This document shows positions 12,452 to 24,629 of a stretch of DNA of 64,000 nt, piece after piece. A program made the translations under genes and the position numbers. Location of the stretch: NCBI GenBank assembly GCA_024138015.1, contig JAMXBB010000009.1, positions 10,287,661 to 10,351,660 of the forward strand, given 5' to 3'. The notes under the pieces are model-generated. The model was given only the letters and a program-made list of their open reading frames with translations, made no database searches and was not told the DNA's origin. This DNA is from Lumnitzera littorea. Lineage: Eukaryota > Streptophyta > Magnoliopsida > Myrtales > Combretaceae. Positions within the stretch are counted from its first letter, which is position 1, and each line of letters begins with the position of its first letter.

Positions 12452-13990
12452 GCCCCTTTATATCTATGTAAATCTCTGATAGGGACTTCTGAAGTGTGTG
12501 AACACTGTCATGTAGGTAAATGAGAGTTTTGGGGGAGAAGAATGATAATGGGGAGAGGTGCTTGAAGTGGAGTGTTGATGGGAGAGAGTAATTATATGTT
12601 TGAGAGAAGAGAGAGGGGGAGAGAGAGAAAATGCTACAACTACTTTATTTGGTATAGAAGAAAAAACGAACCTACGGAGGAACGAAACGAGATGATTTAT
12701 TTCTATCCTTCGTTCGTTTTTTTCCGACCCAAAATGAAGAGAAAGCGGAGTAAAGGGAGCGGAAAACATAAATTCCAATTACTCACTTAGTTACTTTTCC
12801 TTCATGGTATTATTCTTATAAAATGGTTCATCTAAAGCATTTTAGATAAAATTATAAATTCAATTATTAAAATTATCTCGATATTTAAATTATTAAATGA
12901 TATTAATATAATGATATCTTTTTTCTTATAATATTAACTATTAATTACACATATTTATATCTTAAGAGAGAATTTTAAGAAAATAACTTTAAATGGTCAA
13001 AATCCATTATTCTTAATAGGTATATTAAGATTTTTTTACATCTATGATTTTTTTACAGGTCCCATCTCACTCTTCATCTAACATTTGATTTTATATTTAT
13101 TAAATTTTAATTATTGAATTGAATGTGTTTTCAGTGGTTTGGATTTAATTAGTAGTGTTGATAGGGTACTTTAGGTAGGGATCTTTTAGACTCGATCAGA
13201 TCTACCAAGTCTTAACTCACTAAACTCACCTTTGTATGCCTCGGGTTTAATTCTTAGTGGCCTAAACCCATAAAGAATTATAACGGTTATAAACTATAAT
13301 ATAGGGATAAAACAATCATGTTAGGAGCACGATAGCTCTACTCTTCCACACTTACAAGAGAAGATTTTTCCCACCAACTGATCTTCAACAGCGGACTCTA
13401 TTTTGCTATAAATACCAAATATCTATCAAATGGTAACCGTCTTTACAAATTTTGCATTTTAAGACTGTGCACTTAGTATTCTATTTTACAGAAAGTTTAT
13501 TACTAACTTAAGTATTGAAATGATCACGTTAGACAACTTCTTGGTATCCCTTCATTGTGCATTATTTTGCAGGTACAGTATGTGCAGACTTTAATCAACT
13601 ACCGACAAGAATCAAGGAACAATGGGTAATAAATCAAAGATCAAATAAAAGATAGATCGCTTCCATAAAAAATGTGAATAGGACTGTAAAAGTTCTCGAT
13701 ATATTGGTAATTTTAAATTAACTCTTTTTTTCTTTCGCAATTTTAAGTGTTCTTCCATTTTCCCTTCTTTCATTATCCAAATATATTAGAAGGAATACCC
13801 ACTAATTAAACAAAGTGTAAGAGAGAGAGAGACTCTTCTCACATGCTTGTACTTATTTTTGTTTTCTAACATGTAAAATTGATCTTATTTTGATTTATTT
13901 AAGTCATTTTCAACATTTTGTTACTATTACACATGGATATAAACTTTTTCTTTATTTTTAGAGTATGTGCCATTTTAAATGATTATGATT
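12452..13990. other. Upstream region of the Myb gene and intergenic DNA
   Basis: Bases 12452-12780 probably hold the promoter and 5' leader of the minus-strand Myb gene (GA-rich stretch at 12600-12630), but no core element can be assigned with confidence. The remainder to 13990 is AT-rich without a supported gene or repeat boundary. Confidence 0.45.
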
Positions 13991-14018
13991 ATAGTTATGT
14001 TGATGTGGATTTTTCATA

Positions 14019-14040
14019 ATATATATATATATATATATAT
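14019..14040. repeat. (AT)11 microsatellite
   Basis: Uninterrupted AT dinucleotide run seen directly. Confidence 0.95.
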
Positions 14041-14400
14041 TGTTGAATTGACATTAAACAGTACTAGTATGGGAATACACAATAAATTTCATTCCCTACA
14101 ACTCAATATCTATTTTTAGGATTTTTCTATAGTAACTTAACTTTTGTAATATGTTATAGTAGGTTAATCAAGTTACTCCTCCCCCTTCTTCTTTTAATAA
14201 TATTTCCTCTTTCCTTTTCTTATCTCTCCCTCTCTTATAACTTATTAATACTTTTTCTCTCTCTCCCTTTTTACAATATATTCCCTTATTTCTTATTTCC
14301 TTAAAGTATTATTTAGTTTATTTTTCTTCATGTATAATTTAAATTATTTATATATGAGTCACATAAATTAAAAAAAACATTTTATAAAATTAGTTTACAT

Positions 14401-14720
14401 TCAAAATAATTTCTACATTGTCTGTATGCTATCATTGTTTATTACTAACTTGCATTACTTCATATATGACTTTTATGATTCATTAAAAGTATTCTTTAGT
14501 TGTCTTCTTTTATAATTTTGAATTTATATACAATTCGTATGAACTAAAAGTAAATATTTAATACAATTAGTCTAAGGTCAAAATAACTTCTACATTATCC
14601 ACATGCTATCATTTGTTCATTATTAATTTGTATTACTTCGTGTATTGCCTTTATAATTCATAGAAATCCCATAGTACATTATTCATATATATTTATAATT
14701 TGCACATGTAATTTGTATGC
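14401..14720. repeat. Tandem duplication with ~177-bp period
   Basis: 'tcaaaataatttctacattg' at 14401 recurs as 'tcaaaataacttctacatta' at 14578. The following order of words is the same in both copies: 'atgctatcatt', 'tgttta/tgttca', 'ttgtatta/ttgcatta' and 'tttat(g/a)attcat'. The copies have diverged by many substitutions. Confidence 0.7.
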
Positions 14721-15701
14721 GTGTAATCTATAGATATTATTATCTATATAATATATTATTTATATTATTGAACTGTGATTCATATAAATTACAAAAGCTA
14801 TGTTGTCTAATTTATACATACAAGTCATATAGGCGTAATCCATACATATTATTGTTAATATACATAGTGTATAATATTGATTTGTAATTCATATAAAGTA
14901 TTTAATGAGTACATAGTTATAATTAGTATATATTTATAATTTATATGCAAACCATTTACATAATTAGTAGACATATAATCCATATCAATCAATGTCTATA
15001 CATTATAATATATTATGCATGGTATACATATAATTCGTAGATAATATCAAATATTATTAGTGTATAATAGCTTTAAAATGTAATGCTCTATTTGTTATTA
15101 TAGTATCTAATAAGATATCAAAAATAAAATCCAACAATACTAGTATTATATAATATTTAGAAATTATGGTTAATGGCAAATGTAGTTAATATATTATACG
15201 TAACACTATAATACAACTACAACTTAATATCTTATAGTAAGAATGCACATCATACATGTTATGAACAAATCACATTATTATATTATGTAATATGATGTTT
15301 CGAATTTTAGTCTACAACAGTACTACCTTATAATTATTTTATATATTTAATACAATTTAGGTATAATTTTTTAGTTCATATGTTTATAAACATGTATATA
15401 TAAATTTATATCTATAATGATATTGTAATAAATAAATATACTTTAATGTTAAATAAATATAATGTTCCAAATAGTATGTTATTATATAATTATTGCATAT
15501 AAATTATGTAAATACACTATATGTAATTTTGTGTTTGAATATAGTATGCCATAATATTACTATCATATAATAATGATACATAGTATCAAATATGATATGA
15601 TACAAGTATAAGTTTTTTTAATCACACATATATAAAGTATAAATACTTTATAAAATAATACACATATATTATGTTATATAGATACATTTATATTATGTTA
15701 T

Positions 15702-15704
<3 letters not shown>

Positions 15705-15734
<30 letters not shown>
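15705..15734. repeat. (TA)15 microsatellite
   Basis: Near-uninterrupted TA run seen directly, at the left border of the ~100-bp tandem array. Confidence 0.9.
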
Positions 15735-15739
<5 letters not shown>

Positions 15740-15809
15740 GTAATGTATTGGATTACATAGACTTGCATTTTATCAAAATATGTAATTATAGTTTTGTTTT
15801 TATTATAGT

Positions 15810-17480
15810 TGGTATTATTTTACCGTTGTGGACTAAGTTCTTACTTGTTTTGAATACAAAATAAATCAATGGTTAACACGTATTTATTGTTAGTAACCTT
15901 AACGTTTAAGGGGGAAACTTTATTATTACGGACATGTATTTACCATAAGTGTTTTACAGTTGTACGCTATGCTTTACTATTAGGGACCTTAATGTTTAAA
16001 GGGGGGGGACTTTATTGTTATTGACACGTATTTACTATTTTTGACCTATTTTTTAATATTATTGGCTATATTTTACTATTAAGGATCTTAATGTTTGAAA
16101 GGGGAGCTTTACTATTATGGACACATATTTACTATTTTGCACCTATATTTTACTGTTAAGGACCTTAATGTTTAAAAAGGGACTTTACTGTTATGGACAT
16201 GTATTTATTGTTACAAACCCATGTTTTACTGTTATGAACTGTGTCTTACTATTAGCAACTTTAATGCATAAAGAAGGACTTTGCTATTATGGACTTATGT
16301 TTTACTATTGTGGACAATGTTTTATTGTTATAGACATAAATTTACTGTTATGAAGCTATGTTTTACTATTGCAAACTATGTTTTTTAATGTTAAGGACTT
16401 GAATGTTTAAAGGGAGACTTTATTATTATGGACATGTATTTACTGTTATAGACCTATGTCTCAGTATCATTGATTATGTTCTATTGTTAGGGACTTTAAT
16501 ATTTAAAGGGGGGACTTTACTGCTATGGACATGTATTTACTGTTAAGGACTTATGTTTTACCGTTGTAGACTAGAACTTTACTGTTATTGGCATGTATTA
16601 CTATTCTCAACCTATGTTTTACTATTGTATACTATGTATTTACTGTTAGGAGTCTTAATGTTAAAAGAAGGGGCTATACTATAATGGACATGTATTTAAT
16701 ATTTTGAACCTATGTTTTATTGTTGTGGACTATGTTTTACTATTAGGGACCTTAATGTTTAAAGGAGGGACTTTATAGTTATGGACACGTATTTACTGTT
16801 TTAGACTTATATTTTAATATTGTAGACCGCATTTTATTATTAAGGACCTTAATGTTTAAAGGGAGACTTTACTGTTATGGACATGTATTTACTATTAAGT
16901 AATTATATTTTACTATTGTAGACTATGTTTACTGTTAATGACCTTAATATTTAAAGGGGGACTTTACTTTACTATTATGAATATGTATTTACTATTACGG
17001 ACATATATTTGTTGTTATGAACATTAGTTTTATTGTTAGACTTTAATGTTTAAAGGAGGGCTTCACTATTATGGACATGTATTTATTGTTACGGACCTAT
17101 ATTTTACTATTGTGTACTATGTTTTACTATTATGAGGACATATAATTACTATTACGAACCTATGTTTTATCATTATGGACTATGTTTTACTGTTAAGGAC
17201 CCTAATGTTTAAAGGGAGACTTTACTGTTATGGATATTTATGTATTGTTATGGACAATTAGAGACCTTAATATTTAAAGGAGGTACTTTACTATTATGAA
17301 CATGTATTTATTGTCGAGGACTATGTGTTTACTGTTAGTGACCTTAATGTTTAAGAAGGGGTTTTATTGTTATTCTTACGTATTTACTATTCTCAAACCA
17401 TGTTTTACTATTGTGCACTATGTATTTACTATTCGAGGCTTTAATGTTAAAAGAATGGACTTTACTATTATGGACATGTA
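15810..17480. repeat. Degenerate ~100-bp tandem repeat (minisatellite/satellite), left part
   Basis: The block 'ggaccttaatgtttaaaggg' returns about every 75-150 bp (for example near 15990, 16166, 16402, 16497, 16755, 16850, 17045 and 17205), with roughly 16 copies in this part. Each unit is itself built from ~20-bp sub-repeats of the form 'tttactgttatggacatgta' with variable third words. Open frames here (for example 16117-16353) are by-products of the repeat, not genes. The array is cut at 17480 by a solo LTR and resumes at 20483. Confidence 0.9.
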
Positions 17481-20400
17481 TGTCATGTCCCGAAGCGGTA
17501 AAATTGTAACAGCCCTGCCGTGCAAACCATTCTAAGATAGAAGTTGAGCTTACAACCGCTATCTTATACTCGATCTACACAAGGCGTTCACGACTAACCC
17601 ACTTTAAAGTAAACAGTTCATAAATTAAATAAATTGTTTACTTATGAATTTAAGAAAAATAAATATTCACATTAAATTAATCTGAGTGTATTTACAAGAT
17701 TTAGTAATCTATTCACGATATAATTGAGTAATTTGTAATCTAATGTTAAAAGCTTTAAAATAATTCTAACTAGAGAATGAATTTAGTCTTCTGTTTACAT
17801 CCTCACTCCTTAGGATCCCATAGTTGCTAGCGTTAAGGTGATTATAGTTGCTTTATCGCTAGCATCTATAATAACTGCTATAAGGATGTGAGCAACCACA
17901 GCTCAATAAGTCGGGACGGAGGATTTAAAACTATACCACAACCACAAACTCAAATAAGGTTATCAACTAACTTATTAAGTGCAATGCATGTTCAAGCAAA
18001 TACCATCGCATGATATTACTTGGCCCGTCGTGAAATTAGAGAAATTGCGCCCACTTTAATTTGGGTTGAGGAGTTACCGTTAATATAACAGCTCACGACT
18101 AAACCTAGGCTTGTGTAATGGAGACACTGCTCCTCCCACGACTATCTTCGAATCATTAACTTCACCCTTATCGCGACCTCTTCACCTGTCACTTAGTTCA
18201 ATTAAGGATGAAGAAGGGACTCATTATGCTATCCAATACTATTCCTTTCGAATGAGTCAGTATTTAGCCAGAGAATCCTAGATTTCTCCTAATGGATTGC
18301 TATGCAGGTCTTGTTTATGATTACAAGTCGTATATTTGATTAGGTTCAGTTTAAGGTTGTCAATCATTTTATACAATACAAACTAGAATAACAAACAGAA
18401 TTATAGCATTACTCATAATCAAGCACATGCACACAGCCAACTATCTAACAAGCACAACTAAGTATAATCTCAAGCCTCCAAAATACAGCAACGTATTAAT
18501 TTCAACTTATTTGGACTCCTCACTTGCTCACTCGAGATCCGATTCGCTCAAGCCAATGTCGATCATCCCTATAATATCAACGTTGTCTCAGTTTTCAAAT
18601 AACTGTTATAAATTAATTTTTATCTTATAACATTTATTGTTATCTTTGGCCTAGGGTTTAATATGTCCAATTATCTAAATTCTCAAATCTTTTACATTTA
18701 TTCTGGGTTTGAGGCTAAATTCAGATTCAGTTTTCGTATTGATTTCTAAATTAAGTTCTAGTTCCATTTCTAAGTATTGTTTTATACACGAACTCTAGAA
18801 ACTCGTTTTAACTCATAATGTAAAATTAATCACATTACTTCCAAATATCCTAAATACCATAATTACCCCTAGTCAATATTTTATTCCACCTGATACACTT
18901 AAATCCTTATTAGTGTATTAAATTTATTCTTAATGTGAGAAATTTTTATATTTTTCATATAATTACCTAAATTTAAGTTTTCTATCAGATTTATTATATA
19001 TTCCTATTATTTATATAATATCAATTTTTATCCTAATATCTTATATTTATTATATTTCCAATAATTACATATTATGTATCATCACCTATTATATACATAA
19101 TACACATATAATATTTCTATCACTATAATTACCATCTTTGAACATCAATTAACATTTCAAAATGTCTAAATACATCCCAAATTAGATTTTACACCTAATT
19201 ACCCTAATTTACAAAATTAACTTAAAATTTACTATTTTTCCCTATTACTTATTTACTACATGACTATCCTAATAATTACATATAACACTCTAAAGGATAC
19301 AAATATCATACTTTAACATATTTGAACATCTTAAAACATATAATGATTTACTAAATCAGTAATTAACTATTTCATTACTTAATTAACTAAAAATAACCCA
19401 TTTTACGCATCATTTTAAGGCCTAAAAATTTCAAAAATTAATTTTTGAAAAAGGGTTTCGTGGCACTGTTCTGTATTATCTAAATAGTCTACACAAAAAT
19501 TTTGGGCTCAAAACTATACTCTTAAGATCATTTATTTTTAATCTTAAACATGTTCGGTTTTATTCAATTTCTTAAGGACCATGTATCACAGGACATATTT
19601 TCATCAAAATAATATTTTTTCTAAAAACTACATACAAAAATATTTTAGAATAACAAGTTTCATGATTTTTTAAGAATATTTAATACTTTTACAAAATTAA
19701 ATAAAATCGGGTTGAAAATCGGACTCACTTATTTAGGTAGCTCCGACCGCCGTAGCTTTGTCGATCGGTCTGGGTGCTGCCACCACCATGTGGTGGTGGC
19801 GGTTGTCCTTTCCCAAATGCTTGTCCGATCTAGGTTCTTTTAGAAGCCTCAACTGTATAGTTTTTTTGTAAAATCCTAATTTCCTCTCAATTTCGCCTCT
19901 CTTTAATTTTCTAAAATTCTAGACATCCAAAATGAGTTTATGAGAAATTTAGGGTATTTATATAGGTTTTGGGGAATTATTGTGTATTAATTAGATAAGA
20001 CAATTGCCTTATCTCTTTTTTTTTTTCACTTTTTATTTGTTGTATTTTAATCGGTTGATTTTGTTTCTTTACTTCTAGATTACCATGACCACTTTCTAAA
20101 ATTTTCCTCATTTTTCTGATTTTTATTTATTTTTATTAATTAATTATGAATTTTCTTTAATTATTCATTATTGTTTTAGCACATTTCGAGCATTTTAAGT
20201 AATTACGTGTATTTTTACCTACGTATAAATTCATATATAGTAAAAATAAATATTTCTAAATATTATTTAAGTTATTTTATATTTTTTAGTATGTATATAA
20301 TTAATCTCTAGTAATTCGTTAATTATTGAAATATATTTTACGTATTTTCGATAAATAACGAGTAATATACTTAAAATTTGAAAATTTTCTATTCTTTTAT

Positions 20401-20482
20401 TTTATTACTTATTTTCTTAAATTCAAACTTATCGGATTCTTTAGCCGATCTGAACCCCGAATAGTTGGTTGTGGAGCTTACA
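17481..20482 (-). mobile_element. Solo LTR, 3-kb family, copy A (3002 bp)
   Basis: As written on the plus strand the element runs from TGTCATG to CTTACA, so in its own orientation it has TG...CA ends. It is flanked by a perfect 5-bp duplication, atgta (17476-17480 and 20483-20487). The satellite continues in register on the other side. It has no gag or pol and no second LTR, so it is a solo LTR left by LTR-LTR recombination. A TATA-like box lies at 19955-19964 on the minus strand, about 520 bp from the LTR start. It is homologous to copies at 27979-30777, 33313-36378 and 40726-43640. LTRs this long are known in some plant Ty3/gypsy lineages such as Tekay/Del, but the lineage cannot be proved without an internal region. 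Confidence 0.9.
19955..19964 (-). promoter_or_regulatory. TATA-like box of solo LTR copy A
   Basis: On the minus strand the sequence is TATATAAATA. It sits at the same relative place (about 520-590 bp into the LTR) as TATAAATA in copies C and D, so it is the likely U3 promoter of the element. Confidence 0.6.
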
Positions 20483-20950
20483 ATGTATTTAGTATTCTTG
20501 CCTATTTTGTACTGTTAGGGTCCCTAATGTTTAAAAGGAGGACTTTACTGTTATGCATATGTATTTACTGTTACGAACCTATTTTTTATTGCTTACTGTT
20601 ATAGACCTTAATATTTAAAGGAAAGGCTTTACTGTTATAGACATGTATCTATTGTTACAGGCCTATTTTTCTTTACTGTTATGATCTATATTGTTGTGGA
20701 CAAGCATTTATTGTTTTGGATCTATGTTTTATTGTTGTGAACTATTTTTCACTACAAGCAATTGGAGGATTTACTGTAGTTGATGGACTTTTATTGTTAT
20801 GGATGTACATTTTACTATTGTGGACATATGTTTTACCATTAAAGATCTTAATGTTATGGGGAAGATTTTACTTTAGTGGATGAATATTTACTATTATAGA
20901 TATGTGTGTTACCATTAGGGAACTTCATAGTAAAACATTGTCTACTATAA
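20483..20950. repeat. Degenerate ~100-bp tandem repeat, right part
   Basis: The array interrupted at 17480 continues here with 'ccctaatgtttaaaaggagg' near 20522, another unit near 20610 and increasingly degenerate units up to about 20950. The first bases (atgta) are the right-hand target duplication of the solo LTR. Confidence 0.85.
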
Positions 20951-23481
20951 TAAAAAATATATTATCAAATTTACATAATAAAAATGAAAAAATCCATATT
21001 ATAATAAAATAAAAAGAAATATGAATAATGAATAAAATTTTGAAAAAGGAAAAATTGAAAAAAATAAAAGTTAAAATAAATAATCATACACATATATAAT
21101 ATTATTATATGCAAAATAATAAATTTTTTCGTGAAAATTTAAAAAAAGAAAAAGAAAAAAAGGGAAATATGAAATAAAAAAATAGAAAAAATATAATTAC
21201 ATATAAAATAATTTATTTAATTAAAATTTTGAAAAAAATAAAAAAAGCCATAAAAATAAAAAACAACTACTTTAAGGTTAAGAGGTGGTTGTAGGTTACG
21301 TAAATCCCCTCATTTAACCACCGGTCATTCCCTAGCATTAAGATGGTTGGATCAATCATAAAAATTAAAGTGGGTTGATGACCTACTAAGCGGCCATAGA
21401 TAGAAGTTACCTTTTAAAAAAAGAGAAATTAGAAGTGATAATTTGATCAAGTCTTTCCTTAATTTTTTTGTGAAATAAAATTATGGGCGGCCAAAACGAT
21501 AGTTGTGCTCAGTGGGCCGTTAACCCACTTTCTTTAAATGGGTCGGGACCCACTTCATTTTGGGCGATCAACATTAAAGGATCGTTGGCGACTACCTAAG
21601 GAGGGTCATGCGACGCTCCAAAATAGTCGTTCAAGAGGTGGCCAATTTTTTTTTTTCTTTTCTTTTATTTTTTACAATTTTTTATATTAAATAAATTATT
21701 TTATATGTTATTTTGTTATTATTTATATTTCATATTTATGTTTTTTTCTTTAATTTATTATTGTTGTTTTTTTTAATCTATTATGAAGATTATAGGTTTT
21801 TGTGTTTTAAAAAATAATCAATGGTCTAGATTTGGTTATACTTTATATATGGTTTAAATTTATTAGTACTATGGTAATATTATTTTGCTAATATTACTAT
21901 AGAAAGTACTTTCAAAAAAATTAAATCCATAAATTAATTCCGGCGTGTTTACATATTAATTTTTTGGAAAAAAGAAAATATCGTCCAATTATAATGTGTT
22001 GAGTGCCAATAATAATGGAAAAATCCCTATTTAAAAAATTGCAAGGATAAATGATGGAAAATAACTTTCTAATAAGGGTGAAGGAATAAATCATAGTTTA
22101 AAAGTAAATCATTTTAAGTAGTACAACAACAAAAAGTGGACCTTTCAAATAATAAAAGAAAAAAGTTAAATGTTGAAGAACTCTAATATAAGTAACAAAA
22201 ACTAGCAATAACATTTTGTATTTTTCTTTATTGTAAATGTTCAATAAACTTTGAAAGGGAAAAGTGTTCCTCCAAAATAAAAAGTAGAGGATTCTTTTTG
22301 TAGTTTTCCTTCTTTTAAATGGCATCAACTTTGGAAGGAAAAATTAGAAATATTATTTTAGAGAAAATTATAAAAATAAAAAATAAAAAAGCAACTTGCT
22401 TTAGGACTTATATAAAGAGGTGATCTATATATTTCTTTCTGACAAAAGCAGCCCCTTCGATGTGAACTACGGCCATGCCCTACTTGGACGGCCCCACATA
22501 ATATCGAAGGCTTCTACTTCTTTTTTATTTTATCCTCTCTCTTTTTTATTTTTTTTGCTTTTTGTTTCTGCGATTTTATTTTATTTTATTAATTATTAAA
22601 TATATTTAAAAATATTAATGATCCAATCAAATGCTAACACATGTTCCTAATTAAAATTAACAAATATTACGAAACCATGTCATGTATTTATCAAAATAAT
22701 ATGAGTTATCTCTTTGCAAAAGCCCCAAAAATTGACTATATTTTTGTGATTTTATGTATTTCTTATTAGGGTTGTTATATCGTAGCTTATAACAGTCCAA
22801 TCTGTGTCATACTTATCCCGTCCCTATGAGATCGTTTGCACCATAGAAGTACAGTTGGAAAGAATGAACACAAGTGCGTAATCAGTTAATTGGTGCTAAA
22901 TACGGTTAATAAATATAAAGAAGAAACCTTCGCTTTTACTTATTTTATGCTAAAGCATATAATCAGTTTTGAAAATGTAAAATGATTTTATTTTTGGACT
23001 TTTCAACTAAGTATTATAAAAGTTAAATAAAATTTGATACGAAATAAAGAAACTTTCACTTTTGAGGGTCCCAATGCATTTAATTTGGTCAACCAAAATT
23101 GAAAAGCTATAGTTACTATCTTGGGACATTTTCTCTTTCTCTCTCTCTTTCTCTGTCCATTCTCTGTCAAGACTACCAACTATCTTTTCCAAAATTGGAC
23201 AATGTGCACAGGCATCGGAGGATAGAGAAAAGCTGAAAATGAAAGCAAACATAAAAGAAGGAACCGTACGATTTTACATCAAACAGAAGCGTAGAAAATA
23301 GATGCTAATGAAAGAAGGGATCGTAACTAAGGTTTTTGTTCTGTTTGGACAGCATGAGAGAGTAAAAGATACCAAAATTGGAAATGGCGTAAATTATAAA
23401 TAAAATTTATCGAATTAACAAAAAGGTTTTTCTTTTTTTTTTTTTTTTTGATGCTGGAATAATATCTTTTCCTCGAGAAAT
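20951..23481. other. Intergenic, gene-less
   Basis: Bases 20951-21260 are very A-rich. Bases 21270-21640 are less AT-rich, with words such as 'gggtcgggacccac', but no frame or known domain. The rest is AT-rich with long poly-T runs (for example 23429-23449). No gene, RNA or element end was recognised. Confidence 0.45.
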
Positions 23482-23961
23482 AGGTGTGTTTAGTGTTTAC
23501 TCATTTGAGATAAACTATTTTCTAAAAAATGATTACCCTCAAAATAATTTACGAAATACTGTTAATAAATCACCTTTTATAAATGTTATTTTGCTTTTAC
23601 TCAACATGCCGACATGTGATATGAGGAGAGTGTTTGATTTGAAAATCGCATTTCAATATGGGGATTTAGCTTTAGCTTTCGCCAACACTAATGGTGGAAG
23701 ATAAACCTCTTGATATTAATTGTAAAAATGTATTTTAATATTTTGATTTGAAAATCATATTTTTTTCCTGCAATTTTTAAATTGCATAACAAAAATGCAA
23801 TTTCTTCCTTATTCCATCTCTCCACCATACGACGTTGTTGATTGTGTGCAAAAAAAAAAAATTGCATTTTGAAAATGTAATTTAGAAACAGTATTTCACA
23901 AGTTATGTTGAGCACATCTATTTTTTAGGAAATTGTTTGTCTCAAAGGGGCAAACACACCT
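23482..23961. mobile_element. MITE-like element with terminal inverted repeats (~480 bp)
   Basis: The left end reads AGGTGTGTTT, then a short variable stretch, then TTTGAGATAAACTATTTTCT and AAAAAAT. The complement of the right end (from 23961) reads AGGTGTGTTT, a different short spacer, then TTTGAGACAAACAATTTCCT and AAAAAAT. The two ends therefore match almost base for base apart from the spacer. There is no transposase frame inside, as expected for a non-autonomous element. I could not find a clear target duplication, so the superfamily is open. Confidence 0.65.
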
Positions 23962-24009
23962 CTTCTATCTTTTCCTTAATTTCGAAAACATTTGAATGGT
24001 ACACTTACA

Positions 24010-24629
24010 TTACGTTTGATTCACTAGAGTAAAATATGGTTAAAAAATTAGCAATTCTATTCGTATCATTTTATTCAATAATTAGAGAATGGCTGTAAGC
24101 AAGTTAGCTTCAACACTAAAATCATGTTGAGCTTGAGCTACTTAAGTAGCTATCGAGTTCAAACTTAAGCTTTAAAACGCTCAATTCGATTATCTCATAA
24201 ATTCAATCGATCTTTCCATTTTTTTTTAATCTAATTGACTTTTATAGAGATAATCAAGCCTAATCAAGTTGTATTTAAGCTTATCAAGTAAAATTTTAAG
24301 TTAAGCTCAAACTTTAGAAATTAAAGCTTAATCGAGTTCAAGTTTTGAGTTTTTTCATTTAAGTCAAATTCGAACTTTACAATATATCGTCTTGACTCAA
24401 CTTTTTTACAGCTTTAAATTGGAGCATTTTTAAAGTAAAAGTTACATTTTATAAGGAATAGCAATTCTTTCGATAAAGGAAAGAAATACGATACATTTTC
24501 TATTCTACATTATGATTTATAAAGAATAGACAATACTTATAGTATAAATTTTACAAACCAAATAAGGTAGTAACTATTCTACAGTAATTAAGATAGAATA
24601 ACAATTACATTTTAGTGAATCAAACATAA
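24010..24629. mobile_element. Second MITE-like element with short inverted ends (~620 bp)
   Basis: The left end TTACGTTTGATTCACTA (24010-24026) is matched by the right end, whose complement is TTATGTTTGATTCACTA (24613-24629). That is 16 of 17 bases. Just inside, both ends carry 'attctat'-type words. There is no coding frame and no clear target duplication. A chance match cannot be fully excluded. Confidence 0.5.
24105..24420. repeat. Dispersed low-complexity 'gagctt/aagctc' repeat
   Basis: Words such as 'ttgagcttgagctact', 'tcgagttcaaac' and 'ttaagctcaaac' recur, as at 7077-7400 and 48060-48330. It lies within the second MITE-like element. Confidence 0.4.

Larger units (their letters stand above)
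13991..15809. other. Extremely AT-rich, gene-less DNA next to the tandem array
   Basis: Almost entirely A/T, with many 'tataattc', 'catatat' and 'attcgta' words. It contains AT microsatellites at 14019-14040 and 15705-15734 and a 177-bp direct duplication (separate entry). No gene is supported. Confidence 0.55.

Noticed and set aside
15810..17480. Regularly spaced repeats as a CRISPR array
   Set aside because: Units are degenerate, spacers are themselves repeats, the setting is a plant nuclear genome and no cas gene is present.
16117..17535. Open frames of 78-79 codons (16117-16353 and 17296-17535) with Tyr/Leu/Cys-rich translations
   Set aside because: They are translations of the tandem repeat. 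The same words recur every 20 and 100 bp, and the second frame runs into the solo LTR.
22455..22512. 'ccttcgat' and 'atcgaagg' ends as a short inverted-repeat element
   Set aside because: Only eight bases match, the inner sequence does not pair and the block is 58 bp long, so chance is the simpler reading.
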